A stretch of DNA of 64,000 bases from an uncultured Gammaproteobacteria bacterium (GTDB lineage Bacteria; Pseudomonadota; Gammaproteobacteria; HK1): positions 2,409,001-2,473,000 of the forward strand of contig OY282353.1 in the NCBI GenBank assembly GCA_958295465.1. The letters are read 5' to 3'. This document shows positions 1 through 10,684 of the stretch, one piece after another. Below the pieces are notes generated by a model. The model saw only the letters and a program-made list of their open reading frames with translations. It ran no database searches and was not told the origin of the DNA. The position numbers and the translations under genes were made by a program. The stretch's first letter is position 1. Every line of letters begins with the position of its first letter.

Positions 1-1937
1 TAGCCGTCGAGCACCAGGGTGCGCAGCAGTGGATGGTTCGGATGGTGGGTCTGGAGCAGCACCCGGCCGGGGCGGTCGCCGCGCCCGGCGCGGCCCGCGA
101 CCTGAAGCAGCAACTGGGCCATCCGCTCGGTGGCCCGGAAATCGATGCCGAACAGCCCCCCGTCGGCGTCGAGGATCGCAACGAGGGTGACGTTCGGGAA
201 GTGGTGTCCTTTCGCAAGCATCTGGGTGCCGACGACGACGTCGACGTCGCCGGCGTGCACGCGGCCGAGCACCGCTTCGAGCGCGCCGCGCCGGCGCGTC
301 GCGTCCCGATCCATCCGGGCGACGCGCAATCCTTCGATCCTCGATTCGAGGGCGCCCGCGACCCGCTCGGTGCCGAACCCGAGGTGGCGCATGTCCCGCG
401 AGCCGCACTCGGTGCATTCGGCGGTCGGCGTCCGCTCTGCCCCACAGTGGTGGCAACGCAGCCGCCCGTCTGCGTGGTGGAGCACGAGATGCGCGTCGCA
501 GCGCCCGCAGTCCGCGACCCAGCCGCAGGCATGGCACAGCAGCCGGGGCGCGTAGCCGCGCCGGTTGATGAACAGGAGCGCCTGCTCCGAGCGGGCCTTC
601 ACCTCCTCGACCGCTTCGATGAGCACGTCGCACAGGCCGTTGTCGAAGGGCCGCGAGCGCAGGTCGACGACGTCGATACGCGGCGGCGAGGCGCCGCCGG
701 CGCGGCGCGGCAGTACGAGGTGGTGGTATCGGCCGCGCCGGACGTTGTCGATCGCCTCCAGCGACGGGGTCGCGCTGCCGAGGACGATCGGCGCTCCGGC
801 GTCCCGGGCGCGCACCACCGCGAGGTCGCGCGCGGAGTAGCGGAACCCGTCCTGCTGCTTGAAGGAGAGATCGTGTTCCTCGTCGACGATGAAGAGCCCC
901 GGCCGCGCCAGCGGCGCGAAGACCGCGGAGCGGGTGCCGACGAGCACGTCCGCGGTGCCGTTGCGCGCATGCGTCCACGCCGAGAGCCGCTCGCCGTCGG
1001 AGAGCCCGGAGTGCAGCACCTCCACGCGGCAGGACAGCCGCGCCTGGAAGCGGGCGAGCAACTGCGGTGTGAGGCCGATTTCGGGAATGAGCACGAGCGC
1101 CTGGCGTCCGCACGCGACGACCTGCTCGATCACCCGCAGGTACACCTCCGTCTTTCCGCTGCCCGTCACCCCTTCGAGCACGAAGGGCCGGAACGTCCCG
1201 AGGCTCGCCCGCAGCGCGTCCACCGTGCACTGCTGATCGGCGTTCAGCTCGGGACGGCCGGCTGCTCCGCTGGTTGTGCCGTCCTTGCCGGTCACGCCGG
1301 CCTTGGCATCCGCACCGGCTGCGCCGTCCCTGGCAACCGTGCCGACTGCGCGCGGTGGATCGTCACGTGGCTCGGCCAGACCTTTCGCAACCAGTGCGCG
1401 CAACGGCCGGCGCCACTCGCGGTGCTCGGCCGCGAGCGCCGCCTCCGAAACACTGCCGCCGGCAAGCATGAGACCGAGCAGGCGCGCCTGCACCGGCGCC
1501 CTGGCGAACGCGCCGGCGCCCTCCCGCCCCGGCGTTTCGGCGAACGCTCGTTCGCCGGCAGCGGTCGCCACGTAGCGCACGCTGCGCCTGGCCTCGGGCG
1601 CATGCCCGAGCCGCAGGAGGCGGGGCAGCGTGCCGGTGACGACGTCACCGATTGGATGCTGGAAGTAGCCGCTGGCCCATGCGAGCAGCTTGAGCGTCGC
1701 CGGATCGAGCAGCGGCTCGGTGTCGATGACCTCACGCGCCCGCCTGAGCCGCGCCACGTCGACCGCGCTCGTCGCGGCGACACCGACCACAACCCCGATG
1801 GCGGAGGTGCGTCCGAACGGCACCCGGATGCGCATGCCGGGCCGCACCGGCGGCGTCCACCCCGGCCGCGGGGGCAGGTAGTCGAACCGGCGCCGGACCG
1901 GCGCCGGCACCGCGACCTGGAGGACAGGTTCGGTCAC
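1..1937 (-). CDS. priA: Primosomal protein N' (replication restart helicase PriA), 3' end outside window
   Basis: PriA is a superfamily 2 DNA helicase that binds stalled forks and reloads the replicative helicase. I translated the minus strand from a GTG at 1937. The N-terminal fork-binding region starts VTEPVLQVAV. The helicase core shows Walker A GVTGSGKTE, the DEEHD box, and a zinc-binding insertion with eight cysteines in CxxC pairs (first LLCHACGW near position 520). About 645 codons are inside the window, against roughly 730 in E. coli PriA, so only the extreme C-terminus is missing. The GTG lies two bases after the mrcA stop, so the two genes are probably co-transcribed. No frameshift was seen. 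Confidence 0.95.
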   Translation of the reverse strand, partial: MTEPVLQVAVPAPVRRRFDYLPPRPGWTPPVRPGMRIRVPFGRTSAIGVVVGVAATSAVDVARLRRAREVIDTEPLLDPATLKLLAWASGYFQHPIGDVVTGTLPRLLRLGHAPEARRSVRYVATAAGERAFAETPGREGAGAFARAPVQARLLGLMLAGGSVSEAALAAEHREWRRPLRALVAKGLAEPRDDPPRAVGTVARDGAAGADAKAGVTGKDGTTSGAAGRPELNADQQCTVDALRASLGTFRPFVLEGVTGSGKTEVYLRVIEQVVACGRQALVLIPEIGLTPQLLARFQARLSCRVEVLHSGLSDGERLSAWTHARNGTADVLVGTRSAVFAPLARPGLFIVDEEHDLSFKQQDGFRYSARDLAVVRARDAGAPIVLGSATPSLEAIDNVRRGRYHHLVLPRRAGGASPPRIDVVDLRSRPFDNGLCDVLIEAVEEVKARSEQALLFINRRGYAPRLLCHACGWVADCGRCDAHLVLHHADGRLRCHHCGAERTPTAECTECGSRDMRHLGFGTERVAGALESRIEGLRVARMDRDATRRRGALEAVLGRVHAGDVDVVVGTQMLAKGHHFPNVTLVAILDADGGLFGIDFRATERMAQLLLQVAGRAGRGDRPGRVLLQTHHPNHPLLRTLVLDG

Positions 1938-1939
1938 CG

Positions 1940-4387
1940 TCAGAACAGTTCTTCGGCCACCGTCTCGGCGCCCGATCCGCCCTCGGATACACGTTCCGCG
2001 AGTCCTGGCGGAACCCGCTCCCTTCGAAAGCTCTCGAACACCGCCCCTTCGTGCGATGCACCCGCCACCTCCCCGGTTTCGGGATCGATACGCACCGTCA
2101 CGATGCCCCTGGGCGGCTGGATGCTTCTCTCCCGCGTCCCCTTGAGGGCTTCCTTCATGTACGCAATCCACATCGGCAGCGCGGCGCGGGCGCCTGTCTC
2201 CCGCTGCCCGAGCGGACGGACCCGGTCGAACCCGATCCAGGCGGTGGCGACGAGGTCGGGGCTGAATCCAGAAAACCACGCATCGTGCAAATCGTTCGTG
2301 GTGCCCGTCTTGCCGGCGAGATCGCCGCGTTCGAGCACGCGGGCCTTGCGCCCGGTGCCACGGCGGATGACGTCGCGCATCATGGAGTACATCAGCCACG
2401 CATTGCGCGCATCGACGACGCGCGGGGCGGGGCGCACGGAGCGGGGCGACCCGGCGCCCGGTTCGGCCGAAGACCCCGTGCTTGCGCCCGCGGCCCCGGC
2501 CGGCGCCGTGGACGTGGGAACGACCGTCGCTTCTTCCTCGCCGCAGTCGCGGCACACGACGAGCGGCGCTGCCGTGAACGGGCTCGTGCCGTCCCGATCG
2601 AGCACGCGCCCGATGAAGTACGGCTCGACGGCGTATCCGCCGTTGGCGAGCACCGAATACCCGGCCGCGAGCTCCAGCGGGGTCAGCTCGCCGCTGCCGA
2701 GCGCGAGCGAAAGACCCTGCGGCAGGCGCTGCACGTCGATCCCGAACCTGGCGATGTGGTCGAGTGCGAAGTCGATGCCGATGTCGCGCAGGAGCCGGAT
2801 CGAGACGAGGTTGCGCGACTTGTACAGCGCCACCCGCAGGCGCGTGGGTCCGAAGAACTTCCCGCCGTAGTTCTCGGGCCGCCACGCGCTCTTGAGGCTC
2901 GGATCCTCGAAGACCACCGGCGCATCGTTGATGATGCTGGCGGGGGTGTAGCCATGCTCGAGCGCGGCAGAGTAGATGAACGGCTTGAAGCTCGACCCGG
3001 GCTGGCGCTCGGCCTGGGTCACGCGGTTGAACTTGCTGCGATAGAAGTCGAAGCCGCCGGTGAGCGCGACGATCGCGCCGTCGTTCGGGTCGAGCGACAC
3101 CAGCGCCCCCTCGACCTCGGGGAGCTGGGAGAAACGCCATCCGTTCTCGGTGAGCCGCACGCGGATGACGTCGCCGGCCTGCACGACCGCGGCGGCCGAT
3201 TCGGGTTTCCTGCCTCGGCGATCCTCGTCGATGTAGGGGCGTGCCCACTCCATGCTCTCGAACGGGATCTCGATCGGGCCGGCTCCCTTGGCGTGGGCGG
3301 CGACCACACGCTCGCCGACCGACGTGACCAGGGCCGGCAGCAATCCCCCGACGGTGGGAAACTCCGCCAGCGCCTCCTCCAGCGAACGCGCGCCCTCACC
3401 GGGAGCGAGGCGCCGCTCGGGCCCGCGGTAGCCATGGCGGGCGTCGTACTCCATCAGCGTCTGGCGCAACGCCGCGTTGGCGGCGTGCTGGAGCCTGCCG
3501 TCGAGGGTCGTGTAGACCTCGTATCCCGCGGTATAGGCATCGGCGACGTACGTCGCCTCCATGTGCGCCCTCACCATCTCCGCGACGTAGGGGGCCTCGA
3601 CCTCGACGGTGAGCCCGTGGATCTTCGCGGTCACCGGTGCATTGCGCGCCTCGTCGTATTCGGCTTCCTCGATGTCGCCGAGTTCGAACATGCGCCGGAG
3701 TACGTAATTGCGGCGCACCACCCCGCGTTCCGGGTTGGCGATGGGGTTGAACCGGGACGGCGCCTTCGGCAGGCCGGCGATCATCGCGAGCTGGGCGAGC
3801 GAGAGCTCCCGGATGGGGCGCCCGTAGTAGACCTGTGCCGCGGCGCCGACGCCGTAGGCGCGCTGGCCGAGGAAGATCTTGTTGACGTAGAGCTCCAGGA
3901 TTTCGTCCTTGGTGAACTCGCGCTCGATCTTCAGCGCGAGCAGGATCTCGTTGAGCTTGCGGAGGTAGGTCTTCTCTCGACTGAGAAAGAAGTTTCGGGC
4001 CACCTGCATGGTGATGGTGCTGCCCCCCGGCCCCTTCTCCCCGGTGCGCAGCAGGTGCCATACGGCGCGGGTGAGGCCCTCCCAGTCGACCCCGGGATGT
4101 TCGTAGAAGCGGTCGTCCTCGCCCGCGACGAACGCCTGGACCATCCGTTCGGGGACTTGGTCGAGCCGTAGCGGTGTGCGGCGCTTCTCGCCGAACTCGG
4201 CGATGAGCTTGCCGTCACGGGTGTAGACCCGCAACGGCACCTGCAACCGTACGTCGCGGAGGATCTCGGCGGAAGGGAGCGTCGGGGTCAGGTAGAGGTA
4301 GACGCCGCCGGCGCCCAGCGCCAAGGCGAGCGCCACCAGCAACGCGAGGATGCCGATCACCCTGAATGCGGCGGTGAGTCGAATCAT
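1940..4387 (-). CDS. mrcA: Penicillin-binding protein 1A, bifunctional transglycosylase/transpeptidase
   Basis: Class A PBP that polymerises and cross-links peptidoglycan in the periplasm, 815 residues. One N-terminal membrane anchor spans about residues 10-32. The GT51 transglycosylase domain has the E-D-x-x-F-x-x-H motif with catalytic Glu90. The transpeptidase domain has SSFK (Ser465), SRN (524-526) and KTGT (from 693). A low-complexity Ala/Gly/Ser/Pro stretch sits at about 625-655, between the SRN and KTG motifs. The 815-residue length is usual for PBP1A. It is divergent from aroK and just upstream of priA; in many gammaproteobacteria pilMNOPQ lies between mrcA and aroK, but here it is absent. 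Confidence 0.95.
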   Translation of the reverse strand: MIRLTAAFRVIGILALLVALALALGAGGVYLYLTPTLPSAEILRDVRLQVPLRVYTRDGKLIAEFGEKRRTPLRLDQVPERMVQAFVAGEDDRFYEHPGVDWEGLTRAVWHLLRTGEKGPGGSTITMQVARNFFLSREKTYLRKLNEILLALKIEREFTKDEILELYVNKIFLGQRAYGVGAAAQVYYGRPIRELSLAQLAMIAGLPKAPSRFNPIANPERGVVRRNYVLRRMFELGDIEEAEYDEARNAPVTAKIHGLTVEVEAPYVAEMVRAHMEATYVADAYTAGYEVYTTLDGRLQHAANAALRQTLMEYDARHGYRGPERRLAPGEGARSLEEALAEFPTVGGLLPALVTSVGERVVAAHAKGAGPIEIPFESMEWARPYIDEDRRGRKPESAAAVVQAGDVIRVRLTENGWRFSQLPEVEGALVSLDPNDGAIVALTGGFDFYRSKFNRVTQAERQPGSSFKPFIYSAALEHGYTPASIINDAPVVFEDPSLKSAWRPENYGGKFFGPTRLRVALYKSRNLVSIRLLRDIGIDFALDHIARFGIDVQRLPQGLSLALGSGELTPLELAAGYSVLANGGYAVEPYFIGRVLDRDGTSPFTAAPLVVCRDCGEEEATVVPTSTAPAGAAGASTGSSAEPGAGSPRSVRPAPRVVDARNAWLMYSMMRDVIRRGTGRKARVLERGDLAGKTGTTNDLHDAWFSGFSPDLVATAWIGFDRVRPLGQRETGARAALPMWIAYMKEALKGTRERSIQPPRGIVTVRIDPETGEVAGASHEGAVFESFRRERVPPGLAERVSEGGSGAETVAEELF

Positions 4388-4777
4388 GACCCAACCCGGC
4401 GTAGCCGGAACCAGGCGCCTGTCATGAACCTGGGATCGGCTTCACGGAATCAAAAGCCTGTCGGCGAGCAACTCTTCGTCGTCTTGACGAGGATTTCATG
4501 GACAAGGGGCTGACGTTCTACGTGTCCCCACGGCCGACCGCCGGCCGCGCACCGCTCTCGGGGATTCGACCGTCAGCCGGTAGAGTATACGCAGCCGCTC
4601 CACCATCGACGACGATCCGCGGGCTCGGCACGCGGCCGGTCGGGTCCGGTGCCGCGAGGCGTGTCGCCAAGGGGGCGCAGGATCCCTGGCGGCGCCGATG
4701 GCCGGCTCACCGAGAACACCGGCAAGGCAGAGCACCCGGACAACGGCGCGAAGACGGACCACACGAAGGTTGCAGCG
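4388..4777. other. Divergent intergenic region between mrcA and aroK
   Basis: A 390-bp non-coding stretch that must hold the promoters of mrcA (leftward) and aroK (rightward). In frame with aroK an open stretch extends back to 4649, but it has no family resemblance and the likely aroK start is at 4778. I could not pick a convincing -35/-10 pair on either strand. No trace of the pilMNOPQ genes that often lie at this point was seen. Confidence 0.5.
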
Positions 4778-5296
4778 ATGGACGTTCCTTCCAACATCTT
4801 CCTGATCGGGCCGATGGGGGCGGGCAAAAGCACCATCGGCCGGCGGCTCGCGGCAGCACTGGACAAGACGTTCGTCGACGCCGACCACGCTCTCGAGGAA
4901 CGGACCGGGGTCGATATCCCGCTGATCTTCGAGATCGAGGGGGAAGCGGGGTTCCGCAAGCGGGAGAGCGAGCTGCTCGCCGAGCTCGTGCTGCGCGAGG
5001 GGATCGTCCTCGCGACCGGGGGCGGCGCGGTGCTGTCGGCCCGGAATCGTGCACATCTCGCGGGGCACGGGTTCGTGATCTATCTCGACGCACCCATAGA
5101 CCTGCTGGTGGCACGGGTGGCGCGGGATCGTCATCGGCCGTTGATGCAGACCGCCAATCCGAAAGCGACGATGCGCGAGCTCATGCGCATCCGCGATCCC
5201 CTGTATCGTGAAAGCGCCGACCTCGTCGTAAACTCGACACACCGTTCGAGCCGCTTCGTGGTCAGGGAGATCCTCAAACGCATCGAAGCACCGTGA
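4778..5296 (+). CDS. aroK: Shikimate kinase
   Basis: Phosphorylates shikimate with ATP in the chorismate pathway; cytoplasmic, 172 residues, the usual size. Walker A GPMGAGKST is at residues 11-19, followed by the acidic FVDADH segment that binds magnesium and shikimate, GGGAV, and the arginine lid RHRPLM. The ATG at 4778 is chosen over the upstream in-frame start because a GAAGG-type ribosome site (4765-4769) precedes it and because AroK proteins begin a few residues before the P-loop strand. Its stop overlaps the GTG of the broken aroB (GTGA, 5293-5296), so the pair was once a coupled operon. Confidence 0.95.
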   Translation: MDVPSNIFLIGPMGAGKSTIGRRLAAALDKTFVDADHALEERTGVDIPLIFEIEGEAGFRKRESELLAELVLREGIVLATGGGAVLSARNRAHLAGHGFVIYLDAPIDLLVARVARDRHRPLMQTANPKATMRELMRIRDPLYRESADLVVNSTHRSSRFVVREILKRIEAP

Positions 5297-5541
5297 GTCG
5301 TCACCGTACCGTCGAAATCGACCTGGGGGCTCGGCGCTACCCGATCCACGTCGGCGCAGGGATCATCGGCGAGCAAGGCCTGTTCGCTCCCCATGTCGGC
5401 GATCGGCATGTGTTCGTGGTCACCAACGAGACGGTGGCCCCCTCTGCATCGATCGGCTGCGTCCTGCCCTCGCGGATGCATCCGCCGTCGATACACACGT
5501 CATCCCGGACGGCGAGCAATACGAGCCGGCCACGGTGACGG
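5293..5541 (+). pseudogene. aroB: 3-dehydroquinate synthase, N-terminal remnant (frameshifted and truncated)
   Basis: From the GTG at 5293 the protein reads as an AroB N-terminus through VVTNETVAP. About 50 codons in, a one-base shift near 5445 moves the homology to another frame, which continues RLRPALADAS...HVIPDGEQYEPA, the AroB segment before the nucleotide-binding domain. At about 5541 homology stops and sequence belonging to an IS110-like element begins. Roughly three quarters of the gene, including the zinc-binding site, is missing and is not found elsewhere in the window. If real, the cell lacks this copy of the second shikimate-pathway enzyme although aroK is intact. Confidence 0.85.
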
Positions 5542-6177
5542 GGTCACCCCGCTGTCGCGGAAGAAACATCGCGGCGCCCGTTGTATAAGGGCGGTCGTGC
5601 CGGGTGCGAGGCCGGTCGATCAGTGGTGTCTTCGCACCCGAATACAAGTGTGGCCTGAACCGTGATCGGCGTGGAGTCAGTGATGGCGCGGGTTGCCCCG
5701 TGACCTCGAATACAAGAGTGGGATTCCCGCCGCGGTTTCACCCGGCACGACCTCGATCCATGTCGGGAGATCCAGCCGTGGGAAGCAAGGGCAAGAAGAT
5801 GTTACGGGTCGTGCACCCCCATTGCGCGGGAATCGACATCGGCAAGTCGAGGCACTACGTCGCGGTGGCGGACTCGGCGAGCGAGCAGGCGGTGCGTTCG
5901 TTTGGCAGCTTCACCGACGAGTTGGAGGCGATGGCGCGGTGGCTGGCCTCGTGCGGGGTGGACACGGTGGCGACGGGGGTGTACTGGATTGTGGCGTTCG
6001 AGGCGCTGGAGCGTGCGGGGTTTGCGGTGTCCCTGGTGGACGCGCGGGCGATGTAAGCAGGTCAGTGGCCGCAAGAGCGACGTGCTGGACTGTCAGTGGA
6101 TTCGGGAGTTGATGAGCTACGGGTTGCTGCAAGGGGCGTTTCGTCCGGGCGGCTCGTGCCGGAAGGAATCTGCTTGA
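5542..6177 (+). mobile_element. IS110-family element remnant
   Basis: About 220 bp of non-coding DNA is followed by a broken IS110-type transposase gene. The element abuts the truncated aroB on its left. On its right it ends about 135 bp before the end of rho, with no recognisable second terminus or 3' half of the transposase. The leader contains two similar segments, CGAATACAAG at about 5639 and again at 5707, each followed by a GTGG. In IS110-type elements this leader is where the bridge RNA is encoded. The outer limits are approximate. Confidence 0.6.
5760..6177 (+). pseudogene. IS110-family transposase, N-terminal half, frameshifted
   Basis: The reading begins at ATG 5760 or GTG 5778 and shows the RuvC-like N-terminus of IS110 transposases: HCAGIDIGKSRHYVAV, with the first catalytic Asp. 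A TAA stops it at 6054-6056. One extra T there breaks the frame; in the next frame the family sequence resumes as KQVSGRKSDVLDCQWIRELM, which includes the DEDD-type Asp region, and stays in register to about 6150. The C-terminal serine-containing Transposase_20 domain is missing. It is inactive as it stands. Confidence 0.85.
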
Positions 6178-6314
6178 ACGGTGCCGGCGCACGCCTTGCT
6201 TCGGATCCTCCGGATGACGTCCCGGTCGCTGCGATTGCAGGAGACGGTGACGCAGGTCCCGGATCCGCTTCGCGCGCTTCGTCGTGCGGAGCCGAGGGAG
6301 GCAGGGGCGGAGAG

Positions 6315-7574
<1,260 letters not shown>

Positions 7575-7810
7575 GAATTTCGCATTGATCACGTCGCGCC
7601 GGTGCAGCGCGGGGAAATCGGGATGACGCGGACGAACGCCGACGCGCGGGACGCGGGGAGATCGACGCTGGACTTTGGCTGTGAGGCTTTCTGGAGTGCG
7701 CGACGGCTCCGGACGCCGCCATTGAAAGGTAAAGCTACCACGGTGTTTCGGCACCGTCCACCCGAAACGCCACGGTCTTTCTCCGGCGGGGTGGATGTTC
7801 GGCGGTACCC

Positions 7811-7837
7811 GCGGACGCACCGTCCTGGTGCGCCCGC
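7811..7837 (-). terminator. GC-rich hairpin between trxA and rho
   Basis: An inverted repeat with 11-bp arms (7811-7821 and 7827-7837, one G-U pair on the minus-strand RNA) and a 5-base loop, starting 13 bp beyond the trxA stop. There is no U-tract, so it is better read as a weak terminator or attenuator in the trxA-rho spacer than as a full intrinsic terminator. Confidence 0.45.
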
Positions 7838-7849
7838 GAGCGTTCGGAA

Positions 7850-8176
7850 TCAGATGTTGCTGTCGAGAAACGCCGAGAGCTGGGACTTCGAGAGGGCGCC
7901 GACCTTCGTCGCTTCCACGTTGCCGTCCTTGAAGAGCATCAGGGTCGGGATCCCCCTGATGCCGTACTTCGGCGGGGTTGACGGGTTCTCGTCGATGTTC
8001 AGCTTTGCGATCTTGACCCGTCCTGCGTATTCTTCCGCGATCTCACCGAGAATCGGTGCGATCGCCTTGCATGGGCCGCACCATTCGGCCCAGTAGTCGA
8101 CGAGCACGGGATCCTCTGCCTTGAGGACATCGTCCTCGAAGCTTCCGTCGGTGACATGAACGATCTTGTCGCTCAC
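7850..8176 (-). CDS. trxA: Thioredoxin 1
   Basis: General cytoplasmic disulfide reductase, 108 residues. The redox motif WCGPC has its cysteines at residues 33 and 36, as in E. coli TrxA. The cis-proline loop [11 protein letters not shown] is present. The GTG at 8176 is chosen as start because a GGAGG ribosome site lies 8 bp upstream; a TTG five codons further out would bury that site in the coding sequence. Gene order trxA then rho on the minus strand with rhlB divergent reproduces the gammaproteobacterial arrangement. Confidence 0.97.
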   Translation of the reverse strand: MSDKIVHVTDGSFEDDVLKAEDPVLVDYWAEWCGPCKAIAPILGEIAEEYAGRVKIAKLNIDENPSTPPKYGIRGIPTLMLFKDGNVEATKVGALSKSQLSAFLDSNI

Positions 8177-8453
8177 AGCGATGACCTCCAAGTGTCGAAC
8201 GTGGGCGATTGTGATCGGATTCGATCCGGCAATTCAAGCTCGATCCGGGACTATTTTTTGCCGATCGGATTCAGCCGAGTCGTGACGCCGAACAGAATCT
8301 GCAGGAACTCAACATGTTATTCCTGAAATGTCGAATGAACATCACGATGGGCGCCCGGATGGTTTCGCATCCCGCAGGCTTGCGCACAGATCGGGACACG
8401 GGTCGGGCGTCCCCGGACCCGTGTGATTGCGGCGATTCGGCGGTGAAGTACCG
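8177..8453. promoter_or_regulatory. Divergent trxA/rhlB intergenic region
   Basis: A 277-bp spacer between divergent genes, which must carry promoters for trxA(-rho) and rhlB. It is locally less GC-rich than its surroundings around 8230-8340, as expected of a promoter region. No consensus -35/-10 pair stood out clearly enough to place. Confidence 0.4.
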
Positions 8454-9734
8454 ATGACCGAGCGGCTGTTCACCGACGTGAGGTTCGCGAGCCTCGATCT
8501 CGAACCGTCGATCCTGCGCGGTATCGAGGACGCCGGCTTCGAGTACTGCACCCCCATCCAGGCACAGTCCCTGCCTGCGGTGCTCGCCGGCCGCGACGTC
8601 GAAGGGCAGGCCCAGACCGGCACCGGAAAGACCGCCGCGTTCCTGGTCGGGATCATGAACGTGCTGCTTCGCGAGCCGCGCCGTCCGGGGGCCGGAGACG
8701 GGCAACCACGCGCCATCGTGCTCGCGCCGACCCGCGAACTGGCGGTGCAGATCCACAGGGATGCCGAGCAGATCGGACTGCATACCGGGCTGCGGTTCGG
8801 CGTCGTGTTCGGCGGGACCGGCTACGAATCGCAACGCGAGATGCTGCGCGCCGGCCTCGACGTGCTCATCGGCACCCCGGGACGGCTCATCGACTATTTC
8901 AAGCAGAAGATATTCCACCTCAACGCGGTGCGGGTCGCGGTGCTCGACGAAGCGGACCGGATGTTCGACCTCGGCTTCATTCGGGACATCCGCTATCTGC
9001 TGAGGCGCATGCCGCCTCCGCAGAAACGGCTCAGCCTGCTGTTCTCGGCCACCCTCTCCATGCGGGTCCGCGAGCTCGCATACGAGCACATGAACTCCCC
9101 GGCGATGGTCGATACGACCCCCGAGAACCACGTCACCGTCGCCTCGGTCAGCCAGCGCGTCTACCACGTCGGCGAGCAGGAGAAGATTCCGCTCCTCATC
9201 GGGCTGCTCCGGCGAATGGACGTCACCCGGACCATCATCTTCTTCAACACCAAGCGCGAGGCGGAGAAGGTCGACGCCTGGCTGGCCGGGAACGGGTTCG
9301 CGGCCGGCCTGCTGACCGGCGACGTTCCCCAGAAGAAGCGTCTCTCCCTGCTCGACCGGTTCACGCGCGGCGAGTTGCCGATCCTCCTCGCCACCGACGT
9401 CGCGGCGCGCGGACTGCATATCCCGAACGTGAGCCACATCTTCAACTACGATCTCCCGCAGGATGCCGAAGACTACGTACATCGCGTCGGCCGGACCGCC
9501 CGCGTCGGTGCGACGGGCGACGCGGTGAGCTTCTCGTGCGAGCGTTTCTGCTACTCGCTCACCGACATCGAGGCATTCATCGGCCAATCGATTCCGGCCG
9601 AGGTGGCGAGCGCCGAGCTGATGGCCGATCCCGAGCCCCCGGCGCGGCGCCGGTATCCACGCCAGCCGGACCGGGGCCGGTCCGGAGCCGCGCCTCGCCA
9701 CTCGCGGCGCCGGTCCCGGGAAAGCCGCTCGTGA
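8454..9734 (+). CDS. rhlB: DEAD-box ATP-dependent RNA helicase RhlB
   Basis: RNA helicase that, in enteric relatives, partners RNase E in the degradosome. 426 residues starting MTERLFTDVR. The Q motif ends CTPIQAQSLP; motif I AQTGTGKT is at residues 53-60, PTREL follows, DEAD is at 165-168, then the SAT motif and the C-terminal HRVGRTARVG. The first in-frame ATG (8427) gives a slightly longer N-terminus with no homology. The short basic Arg/Pro tail after about residue 390 is typical of RhlB. Its stop overlaps the next gene's GTG (GTGA at 9731-9734), so translation of the two is probably coupled. Confidence 0.93.
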   Translation: MTERLFTDVRFASLDLEPSILRGIEDAGFEYCTPIQAQSLPAVLAGRDVEGQAQTGTGKTAAFLVGIMNVLLREPRRPGAGDGQPRAIVLAPTRELAVQIHRDAEQIGLHTGLRFGVVFGGTGYESQREMLRAGLDVLIGTPGRLIDYFKQKIFHLNAVRVAVLDEADRMFDLGFIRDIRYLLRRMPPPQKRLSLLFSATLSMRVRELAYEHMNSPAMVDTTPENHVTVASVSQRVYHVGEQEKIPLLIGLLRRMDVTRTIIFFNTKREAEKVDAWLAGNGFAAGLLTGDVPQKKRLSLLDRFTRGELPILLATDVAARGLHIPNVSHIFNYDLPQDAEDYVHRVGRTARVGATGDAVSFSCERFCYSLTDIEAFIGQSIPAEVASAELMADPEPPARRRYPRQPDRGRSGAAPRHSRRRSRESRS

Positions 9735-10420
9735 GCGCGGCGGCGCTGGCGGGGCTCGACCCGCCCGTCGCCATCGAGCCGTCGGAGCCCGCGACCGCGG
9801 CCGTGGTGTGGCTTCATGGCCTCGGCGCCGACGGGCACGATTTCGAGCCGGTGGCCGCGGAGCTTCGCCGTGGCGGTCTCGATGACGTCCGGTACGTGTT
9901 CCCGCACGCGCCGGTGCGGCCCGTCACCATCAACGGCGGGATGGCGATGCGCGCGTGGTACGACATCGCGGGACCCGAGCTCGACCGCCGGGCGGACGAG
10001 GAGGGCGTGCGGGAGTCGAGCGGGGTCGCCCGCGCGCTGGTGGACGAACAGATCGCCCGCGGCATCGCCCCGCGGCGCGTGATCCTCGCCGGGTTCTCCC
10101 AGGGCGGTGCGATCGCACTGTATGCAGGGCTGCGCTTCCCCTTCCGCATCGCGGGCATCCTCGCCCTGTCGACCTACCTGCCGGCCGCGAAGTCGCTGGC
10201 CGCGCAGGCCCATGACGCGAACCGGGACGTCCCGATCTTCCTCGCCCACGGCAGCCAGGATCCGGTGATCGCGCTCGCCCTCTCGGAACGTTCCCGGGCG
10301 GCGCTGGCGGATCTCGGCTACGTCGTCGAGGTCCATACGTACCCGATGCCCCATTCGGTCTGTGCGGAAGAGATCAGGGACATCGCAAACTGGTTGCACC
10401 GGGTACTCGCGCACCGATGA
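9731..10420 (+). CDS. Alpha/beta-hydrolase, phospholipase/carboxylesterase family
   Basis: 229 residues, GTG start overlapping the rhlB stop. It has the carboxylesterase family pattern: VVWLHGLGADG near the N-terminus (oxyanion region), nucleophile elbow GFSQGG with Ser123, HGSQDPV carrying the catalytic Asp, and PMPHSVC carrying the catalytic His. These are soluble enzymes of about 220 residues that cleave short acyl or thioester bonds. The physiological substrate cannot be told from the sequence. Confidence 0.9.
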   Translation: MSAAALAGLDPPVAIEPSEPATAAVVWLHGLGADGHDFEPVAAELRRGGLDDVRYVFPHAPVRPVTINGGMAMRAWYDIAGPELDRRADEEGVRESSGVARALVDEQIARGIAPRRVILAGFSQGGAIALYAGLRFPFRIAGILALSTYLPAAKSLAAQAHDANRDVPIFLAHGSQDPVIALALSERSRAALADLGYVVEVHTYPMPHSVCAEEIRDIANWLHRVLAHR

Positions 10421-10684
10421 AGCCCCCCTCGGAGCAAGCCGCACTCCGAGGTTCAGGACGCATCCCGAAGGTCCGGAGGACGGGATCGGGCGGGTCGAGT
10501 GCGGCCGGCTGTCGGCAGGATGCATGCCGGAGCCACGTGCGGCGCGGATGGAGTCACTCCATGCACCGGGGTCGGGCGGTCAACGCGAAATCGACCTCGG
10601 GAACATCGGCCGGGGGGTTGCTCCCATCCGTGCAGCACCGCATCCTGTACGAATCCCTCCTCGATCGGTCACAGGCGCCTCGCC

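Noticed and set aside
33..2870. 945-codon plus-strand reading frame
   Set aside because: Antisense to priA and mrcA; translation is Arg/Pro/His-rich with no family features. A high-GC shadow.
2051..4171. 706-codon plus-strand reading frame
   Set aside because: Antisense to mrcA, which has all PBP1A motifs in its own frame.
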